Below are positions 24,183 to 34,154 of a stretch of DNA of 64,000 nucleotides, in pieces (within the stretch, counting starts at the first letter, position 1; every line of letters begins with the position of its first letter). Made by a program: the position numbers and the translations under genes. A model generated the notes under the pieces. It had not been told where the DNA came from and searched no databases. It saw only the letters and a program-made list of their open reading frames with translations. This DNA is from Planctomycetota bacterium. Lineage in GTDB: Bacteria > Planctomycetota > Planctomycetia > Gemmatales > Gemmataceae. The stretch is from assembly GCA_029777335.1 (NCBI GenBank), contig JAKOSN010000086.1:48388-112387 (forward strand), written 5' to 3'.

Positions 24183-26930
24183 ATGCACCAGCAGAAGAAT
24201 TTCATCATCTTCGTCGTCTGCGCCATTGTCTTTTTTATTGTCCTCCGCACCCTCTACACCACCTTCGTCCAGTCCCCGGTGCCAGAACGTCCGCCCAGGA
24301 CGTTGACACTCAAGGAGAAGCGGGACGTTTACGTCAATACCTACCCGGCGCGGCTTCCGCTCTCGATGCCGGGTTCAGGAGTGGCCGACGTCGGCGTGGT
24401 GGCCACCGAACTGGCGCTCGCCGTTCCTCCACCCCCGCCCGCACCTCCTCCACCGACTTTCACGACCGGTGAGAAACGCGCCCTCTTTGTGGCGACGGCT
24501 CCCGCACGTCCTCTCTTCCTGGGGGGCGCAGGGTTGGGGGCCGCAGTCCAGCTCGCCGGGGAAGTTGCCCTCGCCCCGTGGGCGCCCCAACGTCCCGCGA
24601 ATGTCCGTGTGCGTCTGGGCAGCCGCGACCGGAACTCTCCGTACCATCTGATGGTGCTCCTTGAGAGCGTTGGGGCGGGCGTTCGGCAGGTTGTCCTGAA
24701 CAAGTTTCAGCAGGCCGATACGCAGGGCAAGCCGCAGTGGGAGATGGGGCTGGATGGCAAGCCGATTCTCGATGAGGAAGGGAAGCCGATCCCCGAACCG
24801 CTGGAGTTGATCTCGCCGACTCCCAACGGCATTGGCACCAGTGCTTCGAACCTCCTTTACCACTACGACGTGAACCGTCCGGAAAGCGATCATCCCCTCA
24901 CCACGCTGGCGAATGTCAACTGGCGCATCGCCCGGGTGAAGGGGCCAAAAGCGCTGTGCGAGCAGGTCCGCCAGGCGATGACCGATCCCAGCGATTTGAT
25001 CGAGGAGGTCACGGGCGAGGAAGGCGAACAGGTGGTGGCGTTCACCGCCGAGGTTCAGGACATCCGCCTCACCAAGACCTTTTCGCTGAAGCCCAAGGAA
25101 TATCATGTTGGGTTGGAGGTCCAGGTGGAGCGGCAGCCGGGCACGCCACGGACCGAGCGCAAGGTGCGTTACCAGTTGACGAGCGGACATGGGCTCCGAC
25201 TGGAGGGCGAATGGTACACCAACACGTTCCGACAATCCCTGATCGGGTTGCTGGAAGAGGAGAAGAGCGTCGATCGCATTTTGCAGGATATCCGTTACAT
25301 TGACCTGCGTGCGGGCGGCGATGCCTACCTGGCGGAGAAGGACAAGCGCATTCTGTACGCCGCCATTGGGGTGCAGTATTTTGCCTCGGCGGTGGTGGTT
25401 GATGATACGCAGCCGAACAAGGATTTCCTGGCCTCGGTGCGTCCCACCCTGGAAACCCGCCTGGTCAAGGTGACAGTCGATAAACCCCCGCGCGCGGGGG
25501 ATCCCACCTTCGAGGTCAGCGACAAGGCGCGTCCGGGACAATCGGATCTGTATTATTTGAGTCCGGTGGCCTCCGAGAAGTTGAGCAAGGTGCCTGCGGG
25601 GACGCGGGTGGCCCTGCTCTGTCGGCATCGGCCCTTGCCGCTCGATGAACGCACCAATCCGCCGCCGGTCAGCCTGGATGTGATCGACGCGATGCCCGAA
25701 GATCAGGCGCAGATGCTCTTTGTCGATGACATCACCATGCGCGTGAATACGCGCCCCATCGAACTCAAAGCCGATAGCGACAAGCCGGTGGTGCACAAGT
25801 ATTTGCTCTACAACGGACCGATCAAGGTTAAATTGCTGGAGCAAATGGATGGGGTCAGATCCGTCGAGGAAGCGCTGGTGGATCGCTACGCCGACACCTT
25901 GCATCTGAAGACGATGACGGACTATCCCTCCCCGGGATTCTGGGGGAGCATCGGTCGGTTTACCTTCATGAGCAACCTGATCATGATGGTTACCAACTTG
26001 ATGCACTGGGTCCTGCATCAACTGCACCATGTGGTTCCCAGTTACGGGATCTGCATTCTGCTCCTGACGATCATGGTCCGCGGGATCATGTATCCGGTGA
26101 GCCGGAAACAGGCGCTGACCAGTCTGCGCATGCAGGAACTGGCTCCGGAACTCAAGAAATTGCAGGAGAAGTACAAGGACGATCGCCAGGCGTTTGCGCA
26201 GGCGCAGATGGAACTCTTCCGCAAGAACGGAGTGAACCCCTTTGGCAGTTGCTGGATGCTGTTCCTGCAGATGCCGATCTTCATGGGGTTGTACTACTGT
26301 CTGCAGGAGAGTGTGCACTTCCGCCTGGCGCCTTTCCTCTGGGTGAAGAACCTGGCCGCGCCGGACATGCTTTTCAGCTGGGGCGAGAGCATCCCGCTGA
26401 TCAGCACGCCGGAATCGTACGGGAGCATGATCTACCTGGGACCATATCTGAACCTGTTGCCGATCATTGCGGTCACGTTGATGATTCTGCAGCAAAAGAT
26501 GATGATGCCCCCTCCTGCGGATGAACAGCAGGCGATGCAGCAGAAGATGATGAAGTACATGATGGTGGTCATGTGCGTCCTCTTCTACAAGGTGGCCGCG
26601 GGGCTGGGGTTGTACTTCATCGCCAGTAGCCTGTGGGGGTTTGCCGAACGCAAGTTGCTCCCCAAGAAGAAGGCCAAGGTGGAGGGGGAGACTGCCACCG
26701 CCGAGGGGTTGTTCCAGAAACTGACCGGCCGGAGCGAAAGCGCCTCCACCAGCGACGTCCCCGCCGGGGCGACCGGGAAGGGCGGAGCGGACAGGGGATC
26801 GCGCCGTCCTGATCGGAAACGCCGCAAGGGCAAGGACGAAGAAGAGGCCACGGGGTGGTGGGCGGACACCAAGAAGAAGGTGAGCGAATGGTGGGCCGAA
26901 CTGCAACGCCAGGCCGAACGTAAGAAGTGA
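24183..26930 (+). CDS. yidC: Membrane protein insertase YidC
   Basis: At 915 residues it is far longer than typical Gram-negative YidC (about 550). It has an N-terminal membrane anchor (NFIIFVVCAIVFFIVL), then a very large periplasmic region. The conserved Oxa1 core runs from about residue 590: PSYGICILLLTIMVRGIMYPVSRKQ (groove Arg), MQELAPELKKLQEKY, NPFGSCWMLFLQMPIFMGLYY. A Lys/Arg-rich tail suits ribosome contact. It inserts inner-membrane proteins alone or with Sec. The extra periplasmic length includes a duplicated segment of about 60 residues around a Pro-rich spacer, seen as EKRDVYVNTYPAR and EKRALFVATAPAR. The start is MHQQKNF at 24183. Confidence 0.95.
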   Translation: MHQQKNFIIFVVCAIVFFIVLRTLYTTFVQSPVPERPPRTLTLKEKRDVYVNTYPARLPLSMPGSGVADVGVVATELALAVPPPPPAPPPPTFTTGEKRALFVATAPARPLFLGGAGLGAAVQLAGEVALAPWAPQRPANVRVRLGSRDRNSPYHLMVLLESVGAGVRQVVLNKFQQADTQGKPQWEMGLDGKPILDEEGKPIPEPLELISPTPNGIGTSASNLLYHYDVNRPESDHPLTTLANVNWRIARVKGPKALCEQVRQAMTDPSDLIEEVTGEEGEQVVAFTAEVQDIRLTKTFSLKPKEYHVGLEVQVERQPGTPRTERKVRYQLTSGHGLRLEGEWYTNTFRQSLIGLLEEEKSVDRILQDIRYIDLRAGGDAYLAEKDKRILYAAIGVQYFASAVVVDDTQPNKDFLASVRPTLETRLVKVTVDKPPRAGDPTFEVSDKARPGQSDLYYLSPVASEKLSKVPAGTRVALLCRHRPLPLDERTNPPPVSLDVIDAMPEDQAQMLFVDDITMRVNTRPIELKADSDKPVVHKYLLYNGPIKVKLLEQMDGVRSVEEALVDRYADTLHLKTMTDYPSPGFWGSIGRFTFMSNLIMMVTNLMHWVLHQLHHVVPSYGICILLLTIMVRGIMYPVSRKQALTSLRMQELAPELKKLQEKYKDDRQAFAQAQMELFRKNGVNPFGSCWMLFLQMPIFMGLYYCLQESVHFRLAPFLWVKNLAAPDMLFSWGESIPLISTPESYGSMIYLGPYLNLLPIIAVTLMILQQKMMMPPPADEQQAMQQKMMKYMMVVMCVLFYKVAAGLGLYFIASSLWGFAERKLLPKKKAKVEGETATAEGLFQKLTGRSESASTSDVPAGATGKGGADRGSRRPDRKRRKGKDEEEATGWWADTKKKVSEWWAELQRQAERKK

Positions 26931-27003
26931 CGATCATCCCAGGGGCGGCGCCTCTCTGGCGCCGTCCCTGGTCCTGTCGGTGCATTTTCAGGAGGCCCGC
27001 CCC

Positions 27004-28737
27004 ATGCGTCGAGGTCTTCTCCTTCCCGTCGTTTTCCTTGCCACCGTGCTTGTCTGCCCGGTCTCGGCGGAGTCCCGGCCCGAACCGGGGGCCAAACCGA
27101 CTTATCGCCTGGAGATCGACACGGATCGCTCCGTCTATGAACCCCGTGTTCAGCCGGATGGGAAGCGCCTGTATTACTTCAGCATCCCTTTTCGCATTCG
27201 CCGACTGGAGGACAAGCTCGTCGACACCTCGGTGCCGCGCGAGGAGATCGTGGTGCGCGAGGATGGTGCCGAGGTGCTCGACGCCGAGATCTTTCAGCCT
27301 CGTTCCAGCCCGTTGACGATGTTGCTGGCACTGGACATCAGCAAGAGCATGGATCGCAAGAGTAGCACGGGCCACACCAAGATGGAGGATGCCCAGAAGG
27401 CGGCCAATGTCTTTCTCGACAAGCTCGATCCGCGCTCTGATTGTGGGCTGATTCTCTTCGATCACGAGGTACGGGTGAAGATCCCTCCGGTTCTCAAGCC
27501 AGCGGAGATCGCTGCGCACCGCACGATGCTGCGGCAGAAGATTCAGGAAGCCAGGCCACAGGGGGGGACCGCCTATCTGGATGCCACTGTGGAAGCGCTC
27601 AACATGCTGGAGAAGGTCCCGGGGCGCAAGGCGATCGTGGTCATGACCGATGGGGTGGATCTGAGCAGTCGCCATCCGCTGGACGAGGTGATCAAGCGCG
27701 CGCGGGTGGCGGGGATCCCGGTTTTCACCCTTGGGGTGGGGGAGCCAGGGAAGAATGATCCGGTGACCACGGTGCTGGTGCTGGATCACAGTGGGAGCAT
27801 GAAGTTTCGGGCCCAGCAAGGCGATAAACGCACGAAGATCGAGGCGCTCCACGTGGCCGCCTCGCGGTTTGTCGATCTGATGCGCCCCAGTGCCCGGGCC
27901 ACGCTTCTCCCCTTCAGCACCGAGATTTCTCCCCCCGAGCCGTTCGGTCGGGATGACAGGGAGTTGACCCAGAAGGACAAGGAGCAGCTCAAGGAGCGCA
28001 TTCGCGGGCTCACCCCCGTGGGGGGCACCAAACTCTACGAGGCGATCGAGTACGGCATTGGTACGGTGGCGGCCGCCAATCGCCCGGGGCGGCGAACGGT
28101 GGTGGTGTTCACCGATGGTGTGGATGAACAGCCCGGCAGTCCGAGCACCCGGGTGGAGCAGATCATCCAGAGCGCACGCGAACAGAGTGTGGTGCTCTAC
28201 ATGCTGGGGTTGGGCCAGGAAGATGAGTTGTCGCGTCCCACCCTGGAGCAGATGCGGCGCATGGCGCGCGAGACAGGCGGGGAGTTTCATCTGGCGACCA
28301 ACGAACAGAAGCTGCTCGACATCTTCGAGGAACTGTCAATTGCCCTCCACGATGATGGCATCGACGAAACGGCCCTGACCCGTTTGGCGACCCGAACAGG
28401 CGGACAGTATTACCATGCCCGCGATGCTGCCAAGCTGCAGCAGATCTATATTCAACTCGCCGACCAGTTGCAAAGCACCTACACCGTGACCTTCCCCAGT
28501 CGCCGCCAGGTGCAGGATGGTACGACCAGCGGGATCGAGATCTTTCTGAAGCGCGGCGGAGAGATCATCAGCGAGCGCGCCGTGAAGGAATTTACGCGCC
28601 ACGGCCTGGTGGTGCCGGGCGTGGATCCGTGGATCTATCTCCTGCTGCTCAGCGTGCTCGTGGTCGGTCTGGCCTTACCCTCGCTGCGCCGTATCCGCTC
28701 CTCGGCCGAGCAGGAAAGCGAACCTGTCGCATCATGA
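27004..28737 (+). CDS. Secreted/anchored protein with two VWA domains
   Basis: 577 residues. A signal peptide (LLLPVVFLATVLVCPVSA) precedes a beta-rich N-domain and two tandem von Willebrand A domains. Each has an intact MIDAS start: ALDISKSMD (about 112) and VLDHSGSMK (about 260), with matching GGT and DGVD elements further on. A C-terminal helix (IYLLLLSVLVVGLALPSL) anchors it, so the VWA domains lie on the outer face of the inner membrane. VWA domains mediate metal-dependent protein binding; the partner is unknown. AGGAGG lies nine bases before the ATG. The stop overlaps the mnmE start (ATGA). Confidence 0.88.
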   Translation: MRRGLLLPVVFLATVLVCPVSAESRPEPGAKPTYRLEIDTDRSVYEPRVQPDGKRLYYFSIPFRIRRLEDKLVDTSVPREEIVVREDGAEVLDAEIFQPRSSPLTMLLALDISKSMDRKSSTGHTKMEDAQKAANVFLDKLDPRSDCGLILFDHEVRVKIPPVLKPAEIAAHRTMLRQKIQEARPQGGTAYLDATVEALNMLEKVPGRKAIVVMTDGVDLSSRHPLDEVIKRARVAGIPVFTLGVGEPGKNDPVTTVLVLDHSGSMKFRAQQGDKRTKIEALHVAASRFVDLMRPSARATLLPFSTEISPPEPFGRDDRELTQKDKEQLKERIRGLTPVGGTKLYEAIEYGIGTVAAANRPGRRTVVVFTDGVDEQPGSPSTRVEQIIQSAREQSVVLYMLGLGQEDELSRPTLEQMRRMARETGGEFHLATNEQKLLDIFEELSIALHDDGIDETALTRLATRTGGQYYHARDAAKLQQIYIQLADQLQSTYTVTFPSRRQVQDGTTSGIEIFLKRGGEIISERAVKEFTRHGLVVPGVDPWIYLLLLSVLVVGLALPSLRRIRSSAEQESEPVAS

Positions 28738-30068
28738 CCTCGTTTCATCTCGATGACACCATTGTGGCACTTTCTTCAGCGCCGGGAGCTGGGGTTCGCG
28801 CCATCGTTCGCCTGAGCGGACCGCAGGCCTGCGCTCTGGTGTCGTCTCTCCTGGTCTCGGGGGCACCGTTACCGAGGGGACAACACCATCGACAGGAGGA
28901 GCTCCGTCTGCCAACTCTTGACGCCCCGTTGCCCGTGGAGGTCCACGTCTGGGTCAGTCCGCGCTCCTACACGGGGCAGGATATGGTGGAGTTACACACT
29001 CCGGGAAGTCCGCCTCTGGTGGATCTGCTGATCGCCACCTTGCTCGATCAGGGGGCGCGGGCAGCCGGTCCGGGGGAGTTCACTTTGCGGGCTTTTCTGG
29101 CCGGGAAGCTCGATCTGACACGGGCCGAGGCGGTTCTGGGGGTGATCGACGCCGGGAGTCGGGCGGAGTTGCGGCAAGCGTTGGGGCAACTGGCGGGCGG
29201 GGTGGCGCGGCCGCTCCAGGAGTTGCGCGACGATCTGCTCAACCTGCTGGCGGATGTGGAGGCCGGGCTCGATTTTAGCGAGGAAGACATCACTTTTGTG
29301 CAGCAAGAAGATCTCTTACATCGCTTGTCGAAAGGGTTGGCGCTGATCACGCTGGTGGGCAAGCAGGTGGACCAACGTGGGATGGGCGAACGGCCCTTTC
29401 GCGTGGCGCTGGCTGGCCGACCCAACGCGGGGAAGAGCAGTCTGTTCAACGCCCTGGGAGGCAAGAGCAGCGCGCTGGTGAGCCCCGAGCCAGGGACCAC
29501 GCGCGATTATTTGCTGCAACGCCTTGAAGTCGAGGGGGGGGCTCTGGAGTTGATCGACACCGCTGGCTGGCAAGCGGTCAATGGGACGATCGAAGAACAG
29601 GCCCAGCAACTGGGGCGCGAACAAACTCGCGAGGCCGACCTGGTGCTGCTGTGCATCGACGCGAACCATGCGCCAACGCCGGAGGAGGAAGCGTTTCTGA
29701 CGCAGAAGGATCCGCCGGTGGTGCATGTGGCGACCAAGAGCGATCAGGCGCCGGTGCTGCCTGGGGTGCTGGCGACGAGCGCGTCGACGGGTACGGGACT
29801 CGACGACTTGAAGCGATGGCTAGGGGAGCGGGTTCGTCGACACCGTCGTCCGGCGCTGGCGCCGAGCCTGAGCCGTTGCCGCCATCATGTGGCGCGCTGT
29901 CTGGATCATCTGCGTCGAGCGCATCGTGCGGTGCTGGAAGAAGACCCGGCAGAGATCGTGGCGTTAGAAGTACGAGGGGCCTTAACGCAGTTAGGCGAGA
30001 TGGTGGGCGCCGTCTACACCGACGACCTCCTCGACCGCATCTTTTCGCGCTTCTGCATAGGGAAGTAA
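28734..30068 (+). CDS. mnmE: tRNA modification GTPase MnmE
   Basis: 444 residues. With MnmG it installs the 5-(carboxymethyl)aminomethyl group on U34 of certain tRNAs. The N-terminal folate-binding domain (DDTIVALSSAPGAGVRAIVRLSG), helical domain and inserted G domain (GRPNAGKSSLF, TTRDYL, DTAGW, TKSD) are complete. The protein ends in FCIGK, carrying the family's catalytic-type Cys. It overlaps the VWA gene by four bases. Proximity to yidC echoes the rnpA-yidC-mnmE order of many bacteria, though rnpA and jag are absent here. No mnmG is in the window. Confidence 0.96.
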   Translation: MTSFHLDDTIVALSSAPGAGVRAIVRLSGPQACALVSSLLVSGAPLPRGQHHRQEELRLPTLDAPLPVEVHVWVSPRSYTGQDMVELHTPGSPPLVDLLIATLLDQGARAAGPGEFTLRAFLAGKLDLTRAEAVLGVIDAGSRAELRQALGQLAGGVARPLQELRDDLLNLLADVEAGLDFSEEDITFVQQEDLLHRLSKGLALITLVGKQVDQRGMGERPFRVALAGRPNAGKSSLFNALGGKSSALVSPEPGTTRDYLLQRLEVEGGALELIDTAGWQAVNGTIEEQAQQLGREQTREADLVLLCIDANHAPTPEEEAFLTQKDPPVVHVATKSDQAPVLPGVLATSASTGTGLDDLKRWLGERVRRHRRPALAPSLSRCRHHVARCLDHLRRAHRAVLEEDPAEIVALEVRGALTQLGEMVGAVYTDDLLDRIFSRFCIGK

Positions 30069-30219
30069 CACGATCCGCGTCGGCCGCAGGGTGTCGGGCA
30101 ATCGAGACCTCCTGGCGCGTGACAACGGGCTTGCCTTGGGGGCCCTCTCTGGTGGTATCTTGAGAGCGGGTTCGCCCCAGGATGGGTTCTCTGCTTCGCC
30201 ACTCAGGAGAACGGTGACC

Positions 30220-32808
30220 ATGAGTCAGCCTGCTCGCTCACGTTTGGCTTCGTTCCTTGACCTCCTTCTCGTCTGGCCACGCAAACCCGAGGCCGGAGGG
30301 GGACTCGTTCGCCGGTGCACCTGGGGTGGGCAACTTGTTCTGGGCATCCCTTCATGGGGGCGACAATCGTCGTCCGTTCGTCGTTTGGCGGTTTTTGGGC
30401 TGCGCACCTTTCAAGGGATCACCTGTCGCCTGCTCCTCGTTCTCCTGGCTCTGGGAGGGACTGGCTATCTCCTGGTGCGCGGCAGCTTGCCTCCACTCGA
30501 TGGCGAGCAAACCGCGGTGGGGGTGCAGGAACCGGTCACGATCGAACGGGATGCCCTGGGGGTTCCCACGATTCGGGCACGCAGCAAGGAAGATCTCTTC
30601 TTCGGGCTGGGCTTTAGCCACGGGCAGGATCGTTTCTTTCAGATGGATCTCACCCGACGCTATGCCGCCGGCGAACTGGCGGCTCTTCTCGGGCCGCAAG
30701 CGCTCGGCGTGGATCACGAGACGCGTCTGCACCGCTTTCGCGCGCGGGCGACGGCGATGCTCAACCACCTGCACACCACCGACCGCCGATTGCTCGAATC
30801 CTATGTGCAGGGCGTCAACGCCGGGCTCGCTTCGCTGCGCTGTCGGCCCTGGGAATATTATGTTCTCCGCGCTGAGCCGCGCCCGTGGGCGGTGGAAGAT
30901 AGTTTGCTCGTTATCGACACCATGTATCTGATGCTCCAGGCAGGCAACTTCGATCGCGAACTTGCCCTGGAAGTCGCCCAGCATGCGTTGCCTCCGCAGA
31001 TTTTCGACCTGATCGCTGCCGTGGGCGATGAATGGGATGCGCCCCTGGAGGGCAAACCGTTCGTCACCCCGCCCTTGCCGGGCCCCGATATTCTCGATCT
31101 GCGCCGCGAACGCGCCACGCTGCAAAAAGCACCCCCGGATCGCACCTTCTACAAGTTCGTCGATCCCGAAATCGCTGGCAGCAATAACTGGGCGGTCGCC
31201 GGGGCGCACACGGCCCATGGCGGCGTTCTGGTTGCCAACGATATGCACCTGGGTATCCGTGTGCCGGGGATCTGGTATCGCGCCGCGCTTGTCTGGACCG
31301 ATGGGAGTGGCAAGGAACAGCGTGCCTGGGGTGCGACTTTACCGGGCGAACCCGGCCTGGTTGTGGGGAGCAATGGCCACCTGGCGTGGGGGCTGACCAA
31401 CGTCGAGGGCGACTGGTCGGATCTGGTCAAGGTGGAAATCGATCCGAAAAATCCTTCTCACTATCTCACCCCGCGCGGATCGGTCCCGTTCGAGATTCAT
31501 GACGAGACGATCGAGGTCAAGGGACAGCCGGCTGTCACCCGCACCATCAAGAGCACCCTCTGGGGACCGTTGCTTGATGAAACTGCCCGCGAGCGCAGGT
31601 ATCCTCATGCCCTGCGCTGGGTGGCACACGATCCAGAGGCGCTCAATCTCGAATTCATGAAACTCTTCGACACGCAGACGGTGGCCGAAGCGATGGTGAT
31701 CGCCAATCGTTCTGGTGGACCGCATGTCAATTTCATCGCCGGGGATCGGGACGGCACCATCGGCTGGACCATCCTTGGCCGCATTCCACGCCGTGTGGGT
31801 CTGGATGGGATGGTGCCGCGCAACTGGAGCGATGGCAAATGTCGCTGGGAGGGCTACCTCGACCCCACCGAGTATCCGCGCATCATTCAGCCTGCCAGCG
31901 GGCGCCTTTGGACCGCCAATCAGCGAACGGTTGAGGGCGACAACCTGAAAATGCTGGGTCTGATCGGCTATGATCGCGGAGCGCGCGCCCGGCAGATTCG
32001 CGATCGCCTGTTCACCCTGGAGAAGGCCACCGAGGCGGACATGCTCGCCCTGCAACGCGATAATCGCGCGCTCTTCCTCGAACGCTGGCAGAAACTTCTG
32101 CTCGAAGTACTCACCCCCGAAGCGATCGCTGCTGATCCACGCCGAGGAAAGTTGCGGGCGCAGGTGGAAGCATGGGGCGGACGTGCTGCGAAGGATTCCA
32201 TCGGCTATCGTGTGGTGCATGAGTTCCGTGGCCGCGTCGTGCGGGCAACCCTTGAACCACTGACAGCCCGTTGTCGCATCGAGGATTCACGCTTTGGTGT
32301 CGGCTATTTCCGCATGCAGGAGGGACCGGTCTGGCGTCTGGTGCAGGAAAAACCCGTACATCTGCTCGATCCACGGTATCAAAGTTGGGATGAGCTTCTG
32401 CTCAAGATCGCCGATCGGGTGGTCGTTGTCCAGGAAAAGTCGCCCGACGGTGTGACCTGGGGTGAGCGCAACCGCGCGGATTTTCGCCATCCGCTCAGTG
32501 GCGGACTGCAAGGGATTCCGCTTGTGGGCGATTGGCTGGCTGATCAGCTCGATATGCCGCACGAGGTGCAGGATGGCGCCTGGACCGATATGCCCTTCAT
32601 CGCGGGGCGACGCTATGGCGCCTCGCAACGAATGGTGGTCTCTCCGGGAAAGGAGGACCAGGGCTATTTCCATATTCCCGCGGGGCAAAGCGGGCATTTT
32701 CTTTCACCGCACTATCGCGATAGCCACGCTGGGTGGTTTCATGGCGAACCGACCCCGTTCCTTCCCGGCGCCACCCAGCACACGCTCACCCTGCGGCCCG
32801 AGAAGTGA
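30220..32808 (+). CDS. Penicillin acylase-family Ntn-hydrolase
   Basis: 862 residues of the peptidase S45 family, which hydrolyses amide bonds of penicillins, acyl-homoserine lactones or related amides. A membrane helix near residues 70-90 (LLLVLLALGGTGYLLV) anchors it. The alpha-chain region has GVPTIRARSKEDLFFGLGF and HGQDRFFQMDLTRR. The autoprocessing site is GSNNWAV, making Ser321 the N-terminal nucleophile of the beta chain, followed by NDMHLG, and GDWSDLVKVE. It ends GQSGHFLSPHYRD. Whether it quenches acyl-homoserine lactones is unknown. The ATG at 30220 follows CAGGAGA. The preceding 150 bases hold nothing I can name. Confidence 0.92.
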   Translation: MSQPARSRLASFLDLLLVWPRKPEAGGGLVRRCTWGGQLVLGIPSWGRQSSSVRRLAVFGLRTFQGITCRLLLVLLALGGTGYLLVRGSLPPLDGEQTAVGVQEPVTIERDALGVPTIRARSKEDLFFGLGFSHGQDRFFQMDLTRRYAAGELAALLGPQALGVDHETRLHRFRARATAMLNHLHTTDRRLLESYVQGVNAGLASLRCRPWEYYVLRAEPRPWAVEDSLLVIDTMYLMLQAGNFDRELALEVAQHALPPQIFDLIAAVGDEWDAPLEGKPFVTPPLPGPDILDLRRERATLQKAPPDRTFYKFVDPEIAGSNNWAVAGAHTAHGGVLVANDMHLGIRVPGIWYRAALVWTDGSGKEQRAWGATLPGEPGLVVGSNGHLAWGLTNVEGDWSDLVKVEIDPKNPSHYLTPRGSVPFEIHDETIEVKGQPAVTRTIKSTLWGPLLDETARERRYPHALRWVAHDPEALNLEFMKLFDTQTVAEAMVIANRSGGPHVNFIAGDRDGTIGWTILGRIPRRVGLDGMVPRNWSDGKCRWEGYLDPTEYPRIIQPASGRLWTANQRTVEGDNLKMLGLIGYDRGARARQIRDRLFTLEKATEADMLALQRDNRALFLERWQKLLLEVLTPEAIAADPRRGKLRAQVEAWGGRAAKDSIGYRVVHEFRGRVVRATLEPLTARCRIEDSRFGVGYFRMQEGPVWRLVQEKPVHLLDPRYQSWDELLLKIADRVVVVQEKSPDGVTWGERNRADFRHPLSGGLQGIPLVGDWLADQLDMPHEVQDGAWTDMPFIAGRRYGASQRMVVSPGKEDQGYFHIPAGQSGHFLSPHYRDSHAGWFHGEPTPFLPGATQHTLTLRPEK

Positions 32809-32918
32809 CATCTGGGTGTCGCGACTCCTTCGTTGCGCGATACAGGAGCTAGCTCGCGAGCGAGATTTCATGCTGTTGTAATCAGATGGGAGCGCGAGGG
32901 TTGGCTGGTGGGAACGGG

Positions 32919-34136
32919 TCAGAGCGGACTCAGCAAGACGCGTGGGCCAAAGCGCTCGCGCAGCAGGCGGTGCGACTCGTGGTCCAGGTTCACGAGGCCG
33001 CGCAGGTCGAGTTGGTTCACCTGGTCCAGAACCGGGGCCCGGGCCAGGGCGCGGGCGCCAGCTTGAGTGATCTCGTGGTTGCGCGCCAGGTTCAGGTGCG
33101 TCACCGGCTTAAGAATGGGGGAGTTCGCCAGCGCCTCCACTCCGCGGTCCTCGATCCAGCATTCGCTCAGGTCCAGGTGGGTGAGTCGGGTAAATGGCGC
33201 CTGCGCCAGGGCCTCGGCGCCCTCATCGCCAATCTGCGTTCCCTGCAAGCCGAGCGTGACGAGTTCGCTCAGATGCGGCGAGTTCTTCAAGCTGACGGCA
33301 GCCGCCGCGCCGAGACGCCAGTTCTGGGCCAGCTCGAGCGAGGTGAGCCACCCCATCCCGGGGGCGTGCGCAAGCGCCTCGATGCCACGCGCCTCCAGCC
33401 TGTTGTCGGTCAAATCGAGAGTATTCAGACGGGTTAAGTAGCGCGAACCGGCCAGAGCGATCACGCCACGATCACCGATCAGATCGTGTCCCAGGCGCAA
33501 CGTGGTCAACCGGGCCAGGTGGGGAGACCGGGCCAGGGCCGTCGCGCCATCCTCACGAATGTTGGTGTCGGAAAAATCGAGAGTCACGAGTCGATGCAGG
33601 TGTGGGCAGTTCGCCACCAGATGGGCGGCCCGAGCGGTTCCCCACAGTTCCCGGGTGCGCAGGCGGAGCGTGGTGAGTTTGTTCAGAAAGGGGCGTAACG
33701 TCAGTCGGTTGATGGCACTGACAGTCAGATAGCACTCCAACCCCTCCACCCAGTTCGCTTCGGGTTCCTGCATCAGCCGGGCCATGGGATCGCCCACCAA
33801 ATCGGCCCCCTTCACCGAGAGATGAAGCAGGCCTCGGCGAAACTCCCAGCTGAGCGCCACCTCGCGCAGCGGTCCCACCCAGGTGGACTCGTGTTGTTCC
33901 AGGATTTCTTGTGTGCGTTGATGCCATTCCGGAGTGCGCGGGTCGTTCTCCCTGGCGCGGGCGAGTGAACATTGCAGCCGGATCAGCTCGGCGCGTTCAT
34001 AACAGCCCTGATCGTCGAGCCAGTCAGCCAGGAGCAAGCGCGGGGTGTCGTCCTCGGCGTGGTCCTTGATGTCTTCAAGAAACGGGACCACGTGAGGCGA
34101 GGTTGAGGCCAGCGCGGGAGATGCTTTCTTGTCCAT
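32919..34136 (-). CDS. Leucine-rich-repeat protein with Gemmata repeat-companion domain
   Basis: 405 residues, no signal peptide, so probably cytosolic. The N-terminal domain (about 18-60: FLEDIKDHAEDDTPRLLLADWLDD, then RAELIRLQC, read in pieces) is the repeat-companion domain found in many Gemmata-type proteins. About nine ribonuclease-inhibitor-like LRRs follow (pattern LTTLRLGHDLIGDRGVIALA). Repeat proteins of this kind bind other proteins; the partner is unknown. It lies only 18 bases behind dprA and is probably co-transcribed with it. Confidence 0.9.
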   Translation of the reverse strand: MDKKASPALASTSPHVVPFLEDIKDHAEDDTPRLLLADWLDDQGCYERAELIRLQCSLARARENDPRTPEWHQRTQEILEQHESTWVGPLREVALSWEFRRGLLHLSVKGADLVGDPMARLMQEPEANWVEGLECYLTVSAINRLTLRPFLNKLTTLRLRTRELWGTARAAHLVANCPHLHRLVTLDFSDTNIREDGATALARSPHLARLTTLRLGHDLIGDRGVIALAGSRYLTRLNTLDLTDNRLEARGIEALAHAPGMGWLTSLELAQNWRLGAAAAVSLKNSPHLSELVTLGLQGTQIGDEGAEALAQAPFTRLTHLDLSECWIEDRGVEALANSPILKPVTHLNLARNHEITQAGARALARAPVLDQVNQLDLRGLVNLDHESHRLLRERFGPRVLLSPL

Positions 34137-34154
34137 GACCGCACTCCTGGGGTT

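Noticed and set aside
30069..30219. Possible tRNA (GGGTTCGCCCC looks like a T arm)
   Set aside because: No acceptor stem, anticodon arm or D arm could be built around it.
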